The notes: generated from the sequence alone by a model not told the origin. Positions 9,032 through 20,959 are shown, counted from the first letter of the stretch. The stretch is DNA of 64,000 nucleotides from Misgurnus anguillicaudatus (GCF_027580225.2 NC_073361.2:33001501-33065500), one strand, 5' to 3'. Numbers and translations are program-made.

Positions 9032-11911
9032 GGTCATATTATCTCATACTCTGGCTATAGGTACAAGCAAAGAAAACAAAAACTACAAGACTTGGTCAAT
9101 TCCATTATTGAGATTGACAGGCAGCTTCTTAATAATCCTACCCCTGATCTGCACGCTAAGAAAGTGGAGCTAAAAACAGAATTTGATTTGCTCAGTACCA
9201 AAAATGCTGAATATATGTTGCGAAGAACTAAGGCAACTTATTATGAGTATGGAGATAAAGCTGGCCGGCTATTAGCATCTCAGCTTAAGGGTTTAATCAC
9301 TCAAATCTATGATTCCTCTGGTTCTCTAATTAAAAATCCATCTGGCATTAATGATGTTTTTTTCTCTTATTATTCTAACCTATATAAATCAGAATCTCCC
9401 GATGATAATTCTGTTATGGATAATTTTTTAGACAGTCTAGATATTCCTCATGTTGATGCAACTATAGTGGAGAATCTGGAGAGGCCTTTAGAGTTAGACG
9501 AGATTTTGCAAGGCCTTCAATTAATACAAAGTGGTAAGGCAGTGGGACCAGATGGCTTTCCGAACGATTTTTACAAAAGGTTTGCCAAACAATTGGCACC
9601 TTTATTATTAGACATGTATAACGATTCTTTAATCAATGGCTCTCTTCTCTTAACCCTAACTCAGGCTTCAATTTCACTTATACTTAAACGTGATAAGAAT
9701 CCGGATGAATGTGGCAACTGGAGGCCCATTAGTTTGTTAAATTCAGATGTCAAATTATTAGCTAAAGTGCTGGCCTGCCGCCTGGATCCATGCCTTCCTA
9801 AAATAATTTCTGAAGATCAAACCGGTTTTATTAGAGGGCGACAATTATCTTCAAATATTCGACGACTTTTAAATATTATTTTTTCCCCTTCTACCTCTGC
9901 TTCTAGTGAGATGATTATTTTATTGGACGCTGAAAAAGCTTTTGACCGGGTTGAGTGGAAGTATTTGTTTACTATATTAGACAGATTTGGTCTAGGCCCT
10001 TATTTTACATCATGGATACGCCTTTTATACACTGCACCTGTTGCCAGTGTGAGAACTAACCTTTTGTGTTCACAATATTTTCCCCTCACAAGAGGTACCC
10101 GTCAGGGGTGTCCTCTTTCTCCATTATTGTTTGCCTTAGCTATAGAACCTCTGTCCATAGCTTTGAAAAAGTCCTTACTTTTCTCAGGTATCACTAGGGG
10201 AGGGATAGAACACCGTGTCTCACTCTATGCTGATGACCTTTTGCTTTATGTTTCAAATCCTGTCGGCTCGGTCTCTAATTTGCTGCATATTTTTGACACT
10301 TTTGGATCCTTTTCTGGATATAAGCTCAATATAAATAAAAGTGAATGTTTCCCAGTAAATAATTTGGCTAAACAAATTCTGTCTGGGATGTTGCCATTTC
10401 AGATATCCTCCACAAAGTTTCGTTACTTGGGAGTAATTATTTCACATTCCTTTGATTTATTATATCAGTATAATTTCTCTAAACTGCTCACACAAGTTAA
10501 AACAGATCTGCAACGTTGGGATAAACTGCCTCTTACTTTATTTGGTAGAATCCAATCAATTAAAATGAATATTTTACCTAGGTTTTTATTTCTTTTTCAG
10601 ACTCTCCCAGTTTTTTTACCCAAGTCCTTTTTTAAACTTTTGGATGGGATTATTTCTACTTATATATGGCAGGGCAGACCTCCTAGGTTAAAGAAGACAT
10701 ATCTTCAGAGACATAAAAAAGATGGGGGTCTTGCGCTGCCTAATTTTTTGATTTATTACTGGGCAGCAAATATCAATAAAATTCATAGCTGGTATAATTC
10801 TCCGCATTTAGATTGGTGTAGGCTAGAAGCACAGTCCTGCCCCTCATCTTCGCTTTCTGCCTTGGTATGTGCTCCTCTTTCCAACCGCCCCTCAAAGTTA
10901 ACTACTAATCCAGTAGTATGTACCTCTCTTAGGATCTGGAGGCAGTTTAGACAACATTTTAAGCTTGCTAATGCCTCTCTTTATGGACCTATCTGCAATA
11001 ATCATCTATTTGTCCCCTCAACCTTAGATTCTGTATTCGTTTCATGGAAAATTAAAGGCCTCATGTACTTTTCAGACTTATTTATTGATAGAGTTTTCTC
11101 TACTTTTTCTAAGCTTGCTGAAAAATTCAGTTTACCACAATCTAATATGTTTCGTTTTTTTCAAGTACGCAGTTTTGTTCAATCTCATTGTCCCACGTTT
11201 CCGGATTTGCCTGAATCTTCTTTACTTGAGAAGTGCTTAGTACAGAACTATAGGTCTGTATCCTCCCTATATCATTTAATTCTTCCCTATGTTTTGCCTT
11301 CTTCCTCTCGTTTTAAAAATCAGTGGGAAGAAGAACTCGGCTGTAGTCTAGATTTGGAATGGTGGGAATTAGCTGCTTCTAGAGTGAACTCTTCATCATC
11401 CTGTGCCAGATTGAGTCTGATTCAATTTAAAGTTTTTCATAGAATTCATTTTACTAATCTCAAATTAAGTAAATTATTTCCAGATGTAGAGGCTTCATGC
11501 GATAGGTGCTCTATCGCTCCTGCTGACCATACCCATATGTTTTTTTCTTGTTCGAAACTTAAAAAAATTTGGTATTCCTTTTTTGATACTTTTTCTAAAG
11601 TTTTGAATATCCCACTTGAACCGTGTCCTCTGATTGCTATTTTCGGTGTTCCATCGGCCCTGAATATAAACACAAAAAAGTATGCCAATGTTCTTGCCTT
11701 TGCCTCGCTAATAGCTCGCAGACGAATTTTATTACATTGGAAATCTTCTAAACCTCCTCCCACTTTTTCATGGCTAGAAGATTTGTTATCTTTTCTATAC
11801 ATTGAAAAAATTAAGTTTGCTTTAAGAGGTTCCAATGACAAGTTTTACAAGGATTGGGGTCCTCTACTTGCTTTTGTTAAAAACACATCACTTACTTTTG
11901 CTGATCCTTAA
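9032..11911 (+). pseudogene. L1-type LINE ORF2, reverse transcriptase to C-terminus
   Basis: A frame of over 930 codons (first ATG 9092) is free of stops to 11911. It continues the endonuclease frame interrupted at 3268. Reverse transcriptase blocks are all present: 'GPDGFPNDFYK', 'WRPISLLN', 'EDQTGFIRGRQ', 'LLDAEKAFDRVEW' (motif A), 'GTRQGCPLSPLLFALAIEPL' (motif B) and 'SLYADDLLLYVS' (motif C, catalytic Asp pair). The C-terminal region ends with a Cys/His cluster ('CDRCSIAPADHTHMFFSC') typical of L1/Tx1 ORF2. The protein cannot be functional as it stands, because the endonuclease N-terminus was lost on insertion and an LTR element splits it. The RT part is otherwise well preserved. Confidence 0.9.
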
Positions 11912-12218
11912 TATGTTTGTTTAATAATTCCACAGATTCATCGGTTTATTTTTCTATTCAATTTTTTATTCCTTTTTATGATCATTCTATTCATTTATTT
12001 ATTTACCTTTTTTTCAATTGAAATATGTATTTATTCTCCTCCTTCGGGGTGGGTGGGGGGTGGTGACTGATGGTTGGGATTGTTCATGTTTGTGTCAACC
12101 CTTAGTACTTGTTAATGAGGGAAAAACAAAAGGAATTGATATTTGTATTTCATATATATGTATATATATATGTATACATGTGTTTTTTATCTATTCCAAT
12201 AAAAAAAAAAAAAAAAAA
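11912..12218 (+). other. L1-type LINE 3' untranslated region and poly(A) tail
   Basis: T-rich sequence with a short (TA)n stretch at 12158-12176, then aataaa at about 12198 running into a pure A tract. No gene; short frames here are noise. Confidence 0.85.
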
Positions 12219-12401
12219 TCTAAAAAGACACATCATGCGGAAACATGACAGTGTGCTGCGTGAAAAAGGGGAGGCCAGAGAAAAACGTGAGCATTTTGAA
12301 TATGGTTTAAATAGGAAATATTATTAAATACATTTTGTCATACGAATATGTTAATGTAGCCTAATTAACCCCGTCCCCGTCCGTGATTTTTTATTTCATA
12401 G

Positions 12402-14144
12402 AGAAAGAGATAGAGCAGAGGCAGCAACAGAAACAAAGTGAGGAACTTAGAAATTTCTTCACTACAGTCAGAGCCCCAACCATAACTGGGTCGAGAAAGA
12501 AAGAACTGGATACAGCCTTTTTTAAAATGATCTTCATGGATTATGAACCGCTGAGTGCAGGAGAACGAGAAGGGATGCGACACTTTGCCAGCGCGGCCCA
12601 GCCAGGCTACACACCCCCATGCTATAACACTGTGCGGGACACGCTCATGCCTCATGCACTTGAGGAGATGGAGGATAGGCTGCGAGACCTGTTGAAAAAG
12701 GGAGATGGGTTTGTTCTGTCAGCAGACATTTGGACCAGTAGAAGAGGGCACAGCTTTCTTGGCATCGTGGCCAGCTTCATTGACGGGACATTCCGGGGTC
12801 ACACGGTTTTGTTGAGCTGTGACCACATACATGGTCACCATACCGCAGATCGCATTTACCAGATGTACGAAAGTGTTCTAAAATACTGGAATGTGGAACG
12901 GCGTGTGATAGGGTCGTCACTGACAGTGCCAGCAACATGGTCAAGGCTTTTACCTTCTTCCCTGTGACTGAAGAGGAGGATGAGCTCATTGATGAGGGGA
13001 CCGCGGGTGCCAACCGCAGCAGTGCTGAAAATGAGAAGGAGCACGGACCACCTGAGCTGTCGCAGATCGAAGTGGAAGAGGTAGCGTCCAATGTCGACAA
13101 CATGATTAATCAGTACTTTACTGTATCCAGTTTACATTTGAGGTGTCCCATTCACATGCTTCAGCTGGCGATCAAAGACGCTATTAACGAGCATGACAGC
13201 ATTAATAGGCTCCTCGTGAAAGTCGGAAACATGGTGAGAAGTGTGAGGAAAAGCACCCTGAACACTGAACAGACAGATGCTTTAGGTGTCCGCCCCACAA
13301 CTGCATGTATCACTAGATGGAACAGCCAGTTAAAAATGATTGATTCTGTTCTTCGACTGTTCCAAAAAGACCCATTGTGGCAAACAAAACTAAAGACCAC
13401 AGCCACTCACATCAATCTCAACGAAGTACGGCAGCTGACGCACCTTGTTCGTGTGCTTACACCACTGGCAGATCTCACGGACAATTTACAAAGGGAGTTG
13501 GGTAACCTGGGGATGATTCTCCCTGCTGTCAGTGAAATAAAATCCCTACTCACTAATGATGCTGCCCTGCCCATGATGATTGCTGCTTTTGCTGAAACAT
13601 TGGCCAACAACATCTCCTCTCGTTATGAAAGATATTATTCTGATAAGCATATACTTTTAGCATCGGTATTGGATCCACGTTTCAAAACTGAATGGATAAT
13701 TCGTGACGAGTCTGTGTGCAACAGGCTTGGGGAGATCCGTGACCTCCTTGTGGAGGAAACTGAGCGATTAAACCCTCCCCATGGGACACCGACACCTCAC
13801 CTGACTCACCTGACTCTGAACCAAAAAGGGCTCGACTGTTTGGTTCATACTTCAACGAGCAGTTGCGCACACCTGGAGACGCCAAATGTGAGGTTGAAAA
13901 GTTCCTTTCATCCCCGAGGCAGAACCCGGACGCAGATGTCATACAGTTTTGGAACGAAAACTCTAAGTCATATCCCCGTCTGGCCAAAGTAGCTTGCTCC
14001 GTCTTCAGCATCCCTAGTGGCTCTGCAAGTGCTGAGAGGGTGTTCTCTGCTGCCGGCCTGTTATCCAGAAATCATCGCACTAGTCTGAAGCCTCAAACAT
14101 TGTCAAGACTTGTTTTCTTGAAGGTGAACTCAAAAGTACTGTAG
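12402..14144 (+). pseudogene. hAT transposase exon 2 (frameshifted)
   Basis: After the acceptor at about 12401 the frame encodes a hAT transposase. It has 'FVLSADIWTSRRGHSFLGIV' (the hAT DDE core start around 'DxWTS') and 'TACITRWNSQLKMIDSVLR' (the conserved TRWNS block). It closes with a complete hAT C-terminal dimerisation domain near 13975-14135 ('YPRLAKVACSVFSIPSGSASAERVFSAAG'). Two frameshifts disable it. One lies at about 12915, just before 'VVTDSASNM', where a catalytic Asp block is expected. The other is at about 13800, between 'ETERLNPPHG' and the C-terminal domain. BED finger plus this domain order places it with the ZBED-like hAT branch. Orientation matches exon 1 at 2610. Confidence 0.85.
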
Positions 14145-14930
14145 ATAAGGAACGTATGCCTAATTTTATTTTTTTATTATAGGTTAACGTAAGGGACGAC
14201 CATCATTTCATTAATATTTATCATTATTAATCATAGGCTATTTAATTAGGCATTAACCTTTGTTAATATAACGTTTAAATTGTGTAAAAGGCACATTTTT
14301 ATAGGTATATGGTTGGCTAGTTTGCATCGATAATTTATGTTAATGTTTAGCTTTTTAGTTAGTTTGTTTGAAGCCTGACATCACTCCAGCTTTTAATTTG
14401 TGTTCAAAACTTGGATGTGCGCGCGGTTGTGTTTGTTTGAAATAAATATATGTTTTATTCTGAGTCTGACTGATGTTACTAAGAAAATCATTCACTGCTT
14501 CTGACTAACTTAAAAATATATTTAAATAATTTTTAAATAATTAAAAATATGTACTTATATAGATTACTTTTATTTAATTTACTTAGGCTAAATAAAAATC
14601 CTGTGTGTTGAGCTCTGCTATTTAAAGTAACTTTAAGGTTTATCATGGAGTTTAAATTTACGAAACAACTTTAATTAAAGTTACTGCAGTTTATATTAGA
14701 TCTTTTGCTTCAGACAGTAAATCAGATGTGAGAAATAGAAAAGTTTAAAATTCAGGCAAATGTGAGGTAATGTAAAATAATCAGCGATCATGAGATTCAT
14801 TAATGCTTTTATATACATGCTACACATTGTTTTCTTTCATTGACTTTGTATATGGACTTCCTAAAATAGCCTTGGTCACCCCATGTATATGTAATTCTTC
14901 AGTTGAAAACGGCAGGTGTTAGGCATGCAG
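14145..14930 (+). other. hAT 3' non-coding interior
   Basis: AT-rich sequence after the transposase stop with several AATAAA-like signals (for example near 14440). No further gene. Confidence 0.6.
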
Positions 14931-14937
14931 ATGAATT

Positions 14938-15106
14938 TGAGTGAGCGTGGAGCGATTTAACCGGAGCGGGATTAAATAGTAGGTGAGCGGGGAGCGAAAT
15001 TGAGCGAAACGGTCTGGTGCGACTTTGAGCGGTGAAGCGGAGTTGCGAACATCCACGTGAGTGGGGAGCGGAAATTCTCACCGCTCAGCTCCGCTCACAT
15101 GCTCTG
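14938..15106 (-). repeat. hAT right subterminal repeats and terminal inverted repeat
   Basis: About ten 'gagcg' motifs are spread over 170 bases, ending in ctccgctcacatgctctg, the inverted copy of the left terminus at 2460. A 'gagcg' cluster lies in the first 90 bases of the left end. Such subterminal arrays bind transposase in hAT elements. Confidence 0.8.
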
Positions 15107-15675
15107 GTCATATCTCCAACGTCTGCCGCACAGCATTCTTCCATCTTAGAAATATCTCAAAAATACGCCATATGCTGTCTGCATCAGATACAGAAAAGCG
15201 TATTCGTGCTTTTATGACCTCTAGAATAGACTATTGTAACTCGTTACTCGGGGGATGCCATGCAAATCAGGTAAACAAGCTACAGTTGGTTCAAAACGCC
15301 GCCGCAAGAGTGCTTACTCGATCTAAAAAGTATGACCACATCAGTCCAATTCTGGCATCTTTACACTGGCTACCAGTTAAATATCGCATACAATTTAAAA
15401 TATTACTAATCACCTACAAAGCCTTAAATGGCCTAGCGCCCTCGTATATTAAAGAACTACTATCAGAATACAATCCATCACGTAAACTGCGCTCACAAAA
15501 TTCTGGTCTCTTAATTATCCCTAGAATATCAAAAGTGTCTAAAGGTGGTAGATCCTTTTCCTACTTAGCCCCTAAGCTCTGGAATGATTTACCAAATAAT
15601 GTTCGAGTATCAGACACAGTCGATCAATTTAAATCTAAACTTAAGACATTCTTCTTTAACAAAGCATTCACATAA
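15107..15675 (+). pseudogene. L2-clade LINE ORF2, C-terminal part (right half of split copy)
   Basis: After the second gtcatatc the L2 frame resumes exactly in phase and stays open to 15675. It encodes the post-RT region: 'SRIDYCNSLLGG', 'LQLVQNAAARVLT', 'PILASLHWLPVKYRI', 'YKALNGLAPSYI' and 'LWNDLPNNVRVS', then 'FKSKLKTFFFNKAF'. These are the invariant C-terminal blocks of fish L2 ORF2. Left half 1789-2459 and this part belong to a single element. Confidence 0.9.
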
Positions 15676-16049
15676 AATGTCAAGTAAATGTACTTTTCCC
15701 GCAGTAGTTATTTTGTATAGAGCAAAGCACTCACATACCTCATATGGGTAATATGCTATTGCCGCAATAGTTAGCCTGTCTGGAACCGAGCTGAGTTAAA
15801 CCACTATAACGTATGACACTTGCATTACATGCGAACAGCCCCTACGCTAATAGAACTTTGTTTTTGTCTCCCTGTCTCGTCCTCGACCCCGAGGACAATG
15901 AGACAAACAGACCCAGTTCCTATTGCTGTGAAGGTCATCGCACCACTGATCTACTGGCTGTCCTTCAACGTGATGACCAGCCGATGCCTGACCAACGACC
16001 ACCAGCTAAACCAGTTTAATCCGCTTACCCGCCTCCTATCCCTACCGTA

Positions 16050-16088
<39 letters not shown>

Positions 16089-16212
16089 TCCTCCCAAGGG
16101 TTTTTGTCCTTCTAGGAGTTTTTCCCATTGAGTTTTTTCCTAGGGGGGTTTTTCGTCCCAGGGAGAGTCAGCCAACTTTGGCTTAACTTATATATATATA
16201 TATATATATATA
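15676..16212 (+). other. L2 3' untranslated region with (TA)n tracts
   Basis: Non-coding tail of the split L2 with the common 'ctaggagtttttcccattg' and 'gagagtcagccaactttgg' blocks. Microsatellites (TA)n lie at 16050-16084 and 16191-16212. The neighbouring transposon appears to have inserted at the second TA tract. Confidence 0.6.
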
Positions 16213-16329
16213 CACTCTAAAAACTGTTGGGTTATTTGTTTTACCCAACAGGTGGGTTAAACATATTGGGTTGTTGTGTTGGGTTATTCGTAGCTTTTAT
16301 TGGGTTATTTCTATAACAACCCAGACAGA

Positions 16330-17100
16330 TGGGTTAAAATCGGGCTCACGTCACGCATTTTGAATTTCAATGGTCAACAGGTGCCACTGCTGAGTGCGGA
16401 CAGACACGAGAGGTACGTTTTAAAATCTATATCTCTGTGTAATGTTTTATTTGCTACAAAGTGTCTTTAAGCTCTACACACAGTAAACTATCAGCCACGT
16501 TTTCTACAAAAACTTGTACAAAAACGCTGTTGTCTAGTTTTTGTCCGTTACACGTGTTCCATTCATTAACTGTTACCGATGCCAACACGCGTTTTTAAAC
16601 CATCATAAAGGTGGAAAAACATAGCAAGTTATTTGAATACTAAACAGCACCAACAGCATGATCCCTTACGATAAATGAATCATGTCTTTTTTTAGTAGTA
16701 TAACGTTAGTTTCATGGCGTATTGATTGCCATATTGCTTTAACCATGGTTTCTGTAACAGACAATGCTTTTTTGTTTAAAGTGTAGTAAAAACCGTTTTT
16801 TAACTTTTGTAAGGGATGCAACCGGCTGTTTTTTGCTGTCTGTTATAGAAACAGAGCTGTAATATAAATGTGCTTCTGAATGAAAATGTCTTAAGAAATG
16901 ACTCGATGGCATTTTATTGTCGTTTTACCTCAGTATAATCCCCTGATAAAGCGCTGTTTAATCCTGCACGTCTGTTTACGGTTACCCCGGTAGCGGTTGA
17001 ATTTGCTCTTCAGCGACATCTACTGTCAAAGTAGAGTATTTATTCAACGTGCCAGATGTGTTTGCTTTGAGATTTAATTCATTATTCTTTTCATTAAATG
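16330..17100 (+). other. Transposon interior, no coding exon recognised
   Basis: Sequence between the left inverted repeat and the first exon-like segment. A possible first exon ends at a gag|gtacg donor near 16412. The rest reads as an AT-rich intron. Confidence 0.3.
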
Positions 17101-17210
17101 TAGACATTCATGGAGATGTTGCATTAAAAGCCCTACAAAATGGCCAGCAAGATGGTTCAGCCTTCCTACAGTACCAAGAGCCAAAGCAAACATTTATTAA
17201 TTTCAACCTG
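17101..17210 (+). pseudogene. Exon-like open segment inside the transposon
   Basis: An aatgtag acceptor at about 17103 is followed by about 36 open codons ('GDVALKALQNGQQDG', 'YQEPKQTFINFN') and a gtaagt donor at 17211. A second segment after 17290 contains 'PLVLLWDEFD' and 'GRHGPGARPAVDT' in one frame but has in-frame stops. The pair looks like exons of a protein carried by the element and now decayed. The family was not recognised; the assignment is an inference from splice signals and codon texture. Confidence 0.35.
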
Positions 17211-18399
17211 TAAGTATCATTTATGACACTTGTTTTTTTTAACCTGTTTATGTGTGTATATTTACATTGTGAAAATTCTGTCTTAAGGTCAGAAAACAAA
17301 CATAATTCTGTATTTGGAGGAGGAGGTATGACGAAGACCCCTTGTCCTGCTATGGGATGAATTTGACTAATCACAAGTCTTTGTTATTGTGGGGAGGCAT
17401 GGCCCAGGAGCAAGACCAGCAGTTGACACATGCTTTAATATTACCAAGCCTTTCACTACTGTTAAGGTCTTTACACACCGGGACGTTTTTCGTGCGCGTT
17501 TATCGTCGACGTTTAACGTCACGTTTTTCTGCTTTCACACCCAAACGAATTTTACTGGCGCTGAGCCGAGTGAGGTGCAATTTCACTCCCTGGACAGTAG
17601 ATGGCGCCTAATACAAAACAGATATATGCCGGTACACAGGGCGGCGCTGCTAGACGTTATGCATCTGTTCTGACACTCACTTGTCACACAGAAGAAGAGA
17701 GCCACTCGCGTGTAGTCAATAACTATTCATATACGATTTTTGGTTAACTAGCAAACAAACAAACATGGCTCTTGAATATATATATAATCTTTGTACAAAC
17801 AATATCTCCATGAACTTGAATACATTTTTAAATGAAATCTATTTGATTCGATTCTTTTATCATCAGTTAATATATCAGCATCTCCACATAAAAGTAACTA
17901 TTTTTGATAGAACTCGTTATATCAAAATTAAAACTCTTTAACAAAATATAAGGTAATGGGTGATCCGATGTGTGTACTTTTAACAAATCTTTTACAAGCA
18001 CTTTCTCTTGTTAACAATTTTCTCAAATTTCCTGCCAAATGTGTTCTATTTTGTGATTTGGCTAAAGATTTAAGTTCTCATTTTAACCAATATACTCGTT
18101 TTATAGAGGTTGGGTGGGTAGAACAAGGAACCACCATTTTGGTTGTGCCCAAAAATGTTAATACTTCTGCAAATTGGTAAGTGTTGCCTATAAATATAAT
18201 GATGCAATAATTAGGTATGTAGTTATTACAAAAAGAGGTCAACAATACTGATGTACAAATATATGCATAGTGCCAAAATGTCACGTTATTTACAATAAGT
18301 TTTTTTAATCAAACATTTATTTTTGTGAATGAACTGCAGTTTGCAATAACAATCAGAGACATGACAGTAAAATCAAATAAAACAGGATTCAGAAATGTT

Positions 18400-18745
18400 G
18401 GTCCACTCCAGAAAAGTCACAATGACTGTAGTGCAACTAAACGATAGTGCAAATCAACATTTAGAAATTAGACATTTTCAAATGTATTTCTTAAATGTAT
18501 AAACACTTAAAATACATAAGTAAAATGGTATATAATAAACATTAATTTGTGTGAACAAGAACTGGCAGAGCTGTAGAGCAAATAAGTCACAATGATAGAA
18601 GTCTAAGTGAACTGTAGTGCAAATAAACATATCTATGAAATGTACATGTTCAACTGTATTTCTAGAATGTATAAACATTAAAAAAATAACTAAATAAAAT
18701 GGTATATAATAAACATCAATAGGTGTGACCCAAAACTGGCAGAGC
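18400..18745. repeat. Diverged two-copy tandem duplication
   Basis: The 'cacaatgactgtagtgcaa' and 'gaatgtataaacattaaaa' blocks occur twice about 190 bases apart (18418-18575 and 18588-18745). Each copy ends in aaatggtatataataaacat and aactggcagagc. A 67-codon minus-strand frame at 18716-18919 is rich in Ser, Lys and Arg. It could be the tail of a Harbinger Myb-like protein, but nothing decisive supports that. Confidence 0.5.
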
Positions 18746-19379
18746 GCTCCTTCTGTGCTCTTCTTTCTCTCTTCTGTGCTTCGCTTTCAATTTTTTCCCT
18801 TTAGCATAAGAGGTACATCTCCAGAGGTTCGTCTCGGACTGTTTAGATTGGACCTTGTCACGGCTGGTGCTGGATGATCCTGAAGACGTGCTTGCTGGGG
18901 CCTCCTCACTTTTGCTCACATCATTTTAGCAGAAATATTGCTATGAACACTGTAAAGATAAATTTAGTTTTCATCAGAAACAATCTTTCACTCTGAGGGC
19001 CATGCCACGATATCCATGAGGTCAATATTTGATTACAAATGTAATTTAGATTCATGGTATTTTATCTGGCTGAACAAATGCAGCAGATGTTACCTAAACA
19101 CAGAACACAAATTAACCTTCTAAAACCCCACCTTTGGTTTGGCTTGCGTTTTAGATTTCTCCAAGCTATTTGGGGTTAGGAAAAAGCAATGAATATAATA
19201 ACCAAATATTTTTCTTTGAACATGAAGCAGTGTAATTGTCCACTTTTGTGTACAACAGGTTCCAGTTACACACAATGAAATACTATGGTGCAAACAACAA
19301 AACATGTGATATCACGGTGTACAGGGAACATGCCATGGTATGAAGTGTTCAATGTCAGTGCATTACATATCGTAATGTA

Positions 19380-19855
19380 ATGCACCAATAATCATTTTTT
19401 ATTACTTGCACAGTTCTAATGTAGATTTGCACTACTGGACCGTCTATTTCATACTCCCTGTTCATTTGCACTGCTGGACTACTTGAATTGCATCGTTTGC
19501 ACCCCTGTGTACTGAATATTAGAATAACTATTCACAATAACTTAAGCCATTGCACTCTTAACTGACTAGTTGAATCCAAATTCATTCATGCACTACTTAA
19601 ATATTAATTTCACTACTGTTCTGTTTAGTTTATTATGTACACATCCATTTGTACATTTCTGTAGATTATGTTCATAGTATTATGTTCAAAGTACCACCCA
19701 TAGTAAGTTGTTACATCGTATTACATAATCCTGCACCTAGATGCAATTATTATTGATATCCTGCACTTTTTATACTACTTTTGCACTTCTGGTTAGACCT
19801 AAACTGCATTCCGTTGCCTTGTACTTGTGTAATGACAATAAAGTTTAATCTAATC
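19380..19855 (+). mobile_element. LINE-like 3' end
   Basis: Non-coding sequence with repeated 'ttgcac' blocks that finishes 'gtaatgacaataaagtttaatctaatc'-like (19831-19856). This resembles a common 3' terminus of fish non-LTR elements with a short repeat tail. Nested in the Harbinger element. No coding part is present. Confidence 0.45.
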
Positions 19856-20362
19856 ATATAGCCCACACAGCTATGTATTGTAATGTTCTAATATATATCA
19901 CGTTACCTTCGAAATTCAGTCGATGACGTGAGGAACTCTGACACCTTCATAAACCTCCACAGCCTCGATGCATCTTCTTTGTGTGTTTACCTGTTCCACG
20001 TGCTCCGCAAGACCATTTTGTGCTTGAGCGCCACCAAGTCGTGTTTTATTGGAACTTCAGCAGCGCCAGGCACGTGGACAAAAGCGCCAATCTCATTGGT
20101 CGGCCACCTTTTAACGCGCCGCGTCCAACCAAAAAAACGTGTCCGAGGCGTTTTTCTGAAAATGACGCTTTTGCGCGTCGCGATTTTCGCGTGGGTGTGC
20201 GCACTCACATTGGCGCTCGTTCTTGAGTCACAAGACGTTAAACGTCGACGACAAACGCGCACGAAAAACGTCCCGGTGCGCAAAGACCTTTAGGTAGTTT
20301 CTGTAACACACAATACATTTTGTATCAGGTGATGTTTCCTTAACACACTGTCACCTGCTTAA

Positions 20363-20685
20363 AGGGACAGTTCCCCCCCAAAATAAAAATTATGTCATAA
20401 TTTTCTTCCTCTCCTGTGTTACAACCTGTATAGATTTCTTTGTTCTGGTGACCACAAAGGAAGATATTTTGAGGAATGTTTGAAACCAAGCAGATCATGA
20501 TAAGCCCCATTGACTGTCATAGTAGGAAAAAAGAATACTATGAAAGTGAATGGGGCTCACGATCAGTTTGATTTCAAACATTCTTTGAAATATCTTCCTT
20601 TGTGGTCATCAACAAAAAAAGACTTTTACACATGTTTAACAACATGAGAGGATGAAAATGATGACAAAATGTGTGAACTATCCTT
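20363..20685. mobile_element. TTAA MITE, palindromic
   Basis: Short element with inverted halves flanked by TTAA at 20359-20362 and 20686-20689. It starts agggacagttc and ends gaactatcctt. Two inner blocks are inverted copies of each other ('ccacaaaggaagatatttt' and its complement near 20590-20605). Non-coding. Confidence 0.75.
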
Positions 20686-20699
20686 TTAAGCAGTTTTTA

Positions 20700-20921
20700 C
20701 TTGGATAAGATGGAGTATTTGTTCTGTTCTTATATGTTTTTGTATATTTATTTATGTATGTATATATGTATGTGTGTATGTATCTATTTATGCTTCTATA
20801 CATGTATGTATTTATACATTTAAGTGCAGGTGCAAATTACTAAATAGAAATAAAGCATTATAAATGTATTTGTAAGTTTTGTATTATTTATTCATAAAGC
20901 AAATAATAGCAATAAATATTA

Positions 20922-20959
<38 letters not shown>

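Larger units (their letters stand above)
2764..12216 (+). mobile_element. 5'-truncated L1/Tx1-type LINE with nested chromovirus
   Basis: The LINE is bounded by a 13-bp target-site duplication aatctaaaaagac (2751-2763 and 12217-12229). It ends in a poly(A) run at 12201-12218, as expected of target-primed reverse transcription. It starts inside the endonuclease domain, so it was dead on arrival by 5' truncation. Net length without the LTR element is about 3.7 kb. The LTR element inserted at 3269 between endonuclease and reverse transcriptase segments of ORF2. Confidence 0.92.
2460..15106 (+). mobile_element. hAT transposon with BED-type transposase, invaded by LINE and LTR element
   Basis: Terminal inverted repeats CAGAGCATGTGAGCGGAG occur at both ends, flanked by the 8-bp duplication gtcatatc. 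Both subterminal regions are crowded with 'gagcg' motifs (2468-2545 and 14940-15100), probably transposase-binding repeats. Without the nested L1-type LINE (2764-12216) and one target duplication, the element is about 3.2 kb. It carries a two-exon transposase in plus orientation that has decayed (see the two transposase entries). It is inserted in the RT-to-C-terminus part of an L2 LINE. Confidence 0.93.
17465..20289. mobile_element. PIF/Harbinger-type non-autonomous transposon
   Basis: Terminal inverted repeats of about 55-60 bp (aggtctttacacaccgggac at the left, aggtctttgcgcaccgggac at the right on the minus strand). Both continue through a 'cgtcgacgtttaacgtc' block. They are flanked by the 3-bp duplication tta (17462-17464, 20290-20292), the TWA target typical of PIF/Harbinger. 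The 2.8-kb interior holds no transposase, only a diverged tandem duplication, a LINE-like 3' end and short frames. It split the exon-like segment of the host transposon. Confidence 0.8.

Noticed and set aside
15813..16131. Two frames in the L2 3' region
   Set aside because: They lie in the untranslated tail that recurs in fish L2 elements and run into (TA)n.
17956..18180. 74-codon frame in the Harbinger element
   Set aside because: No motif, splice support or homologous texture; length is within chance for this AT-rich stretch.
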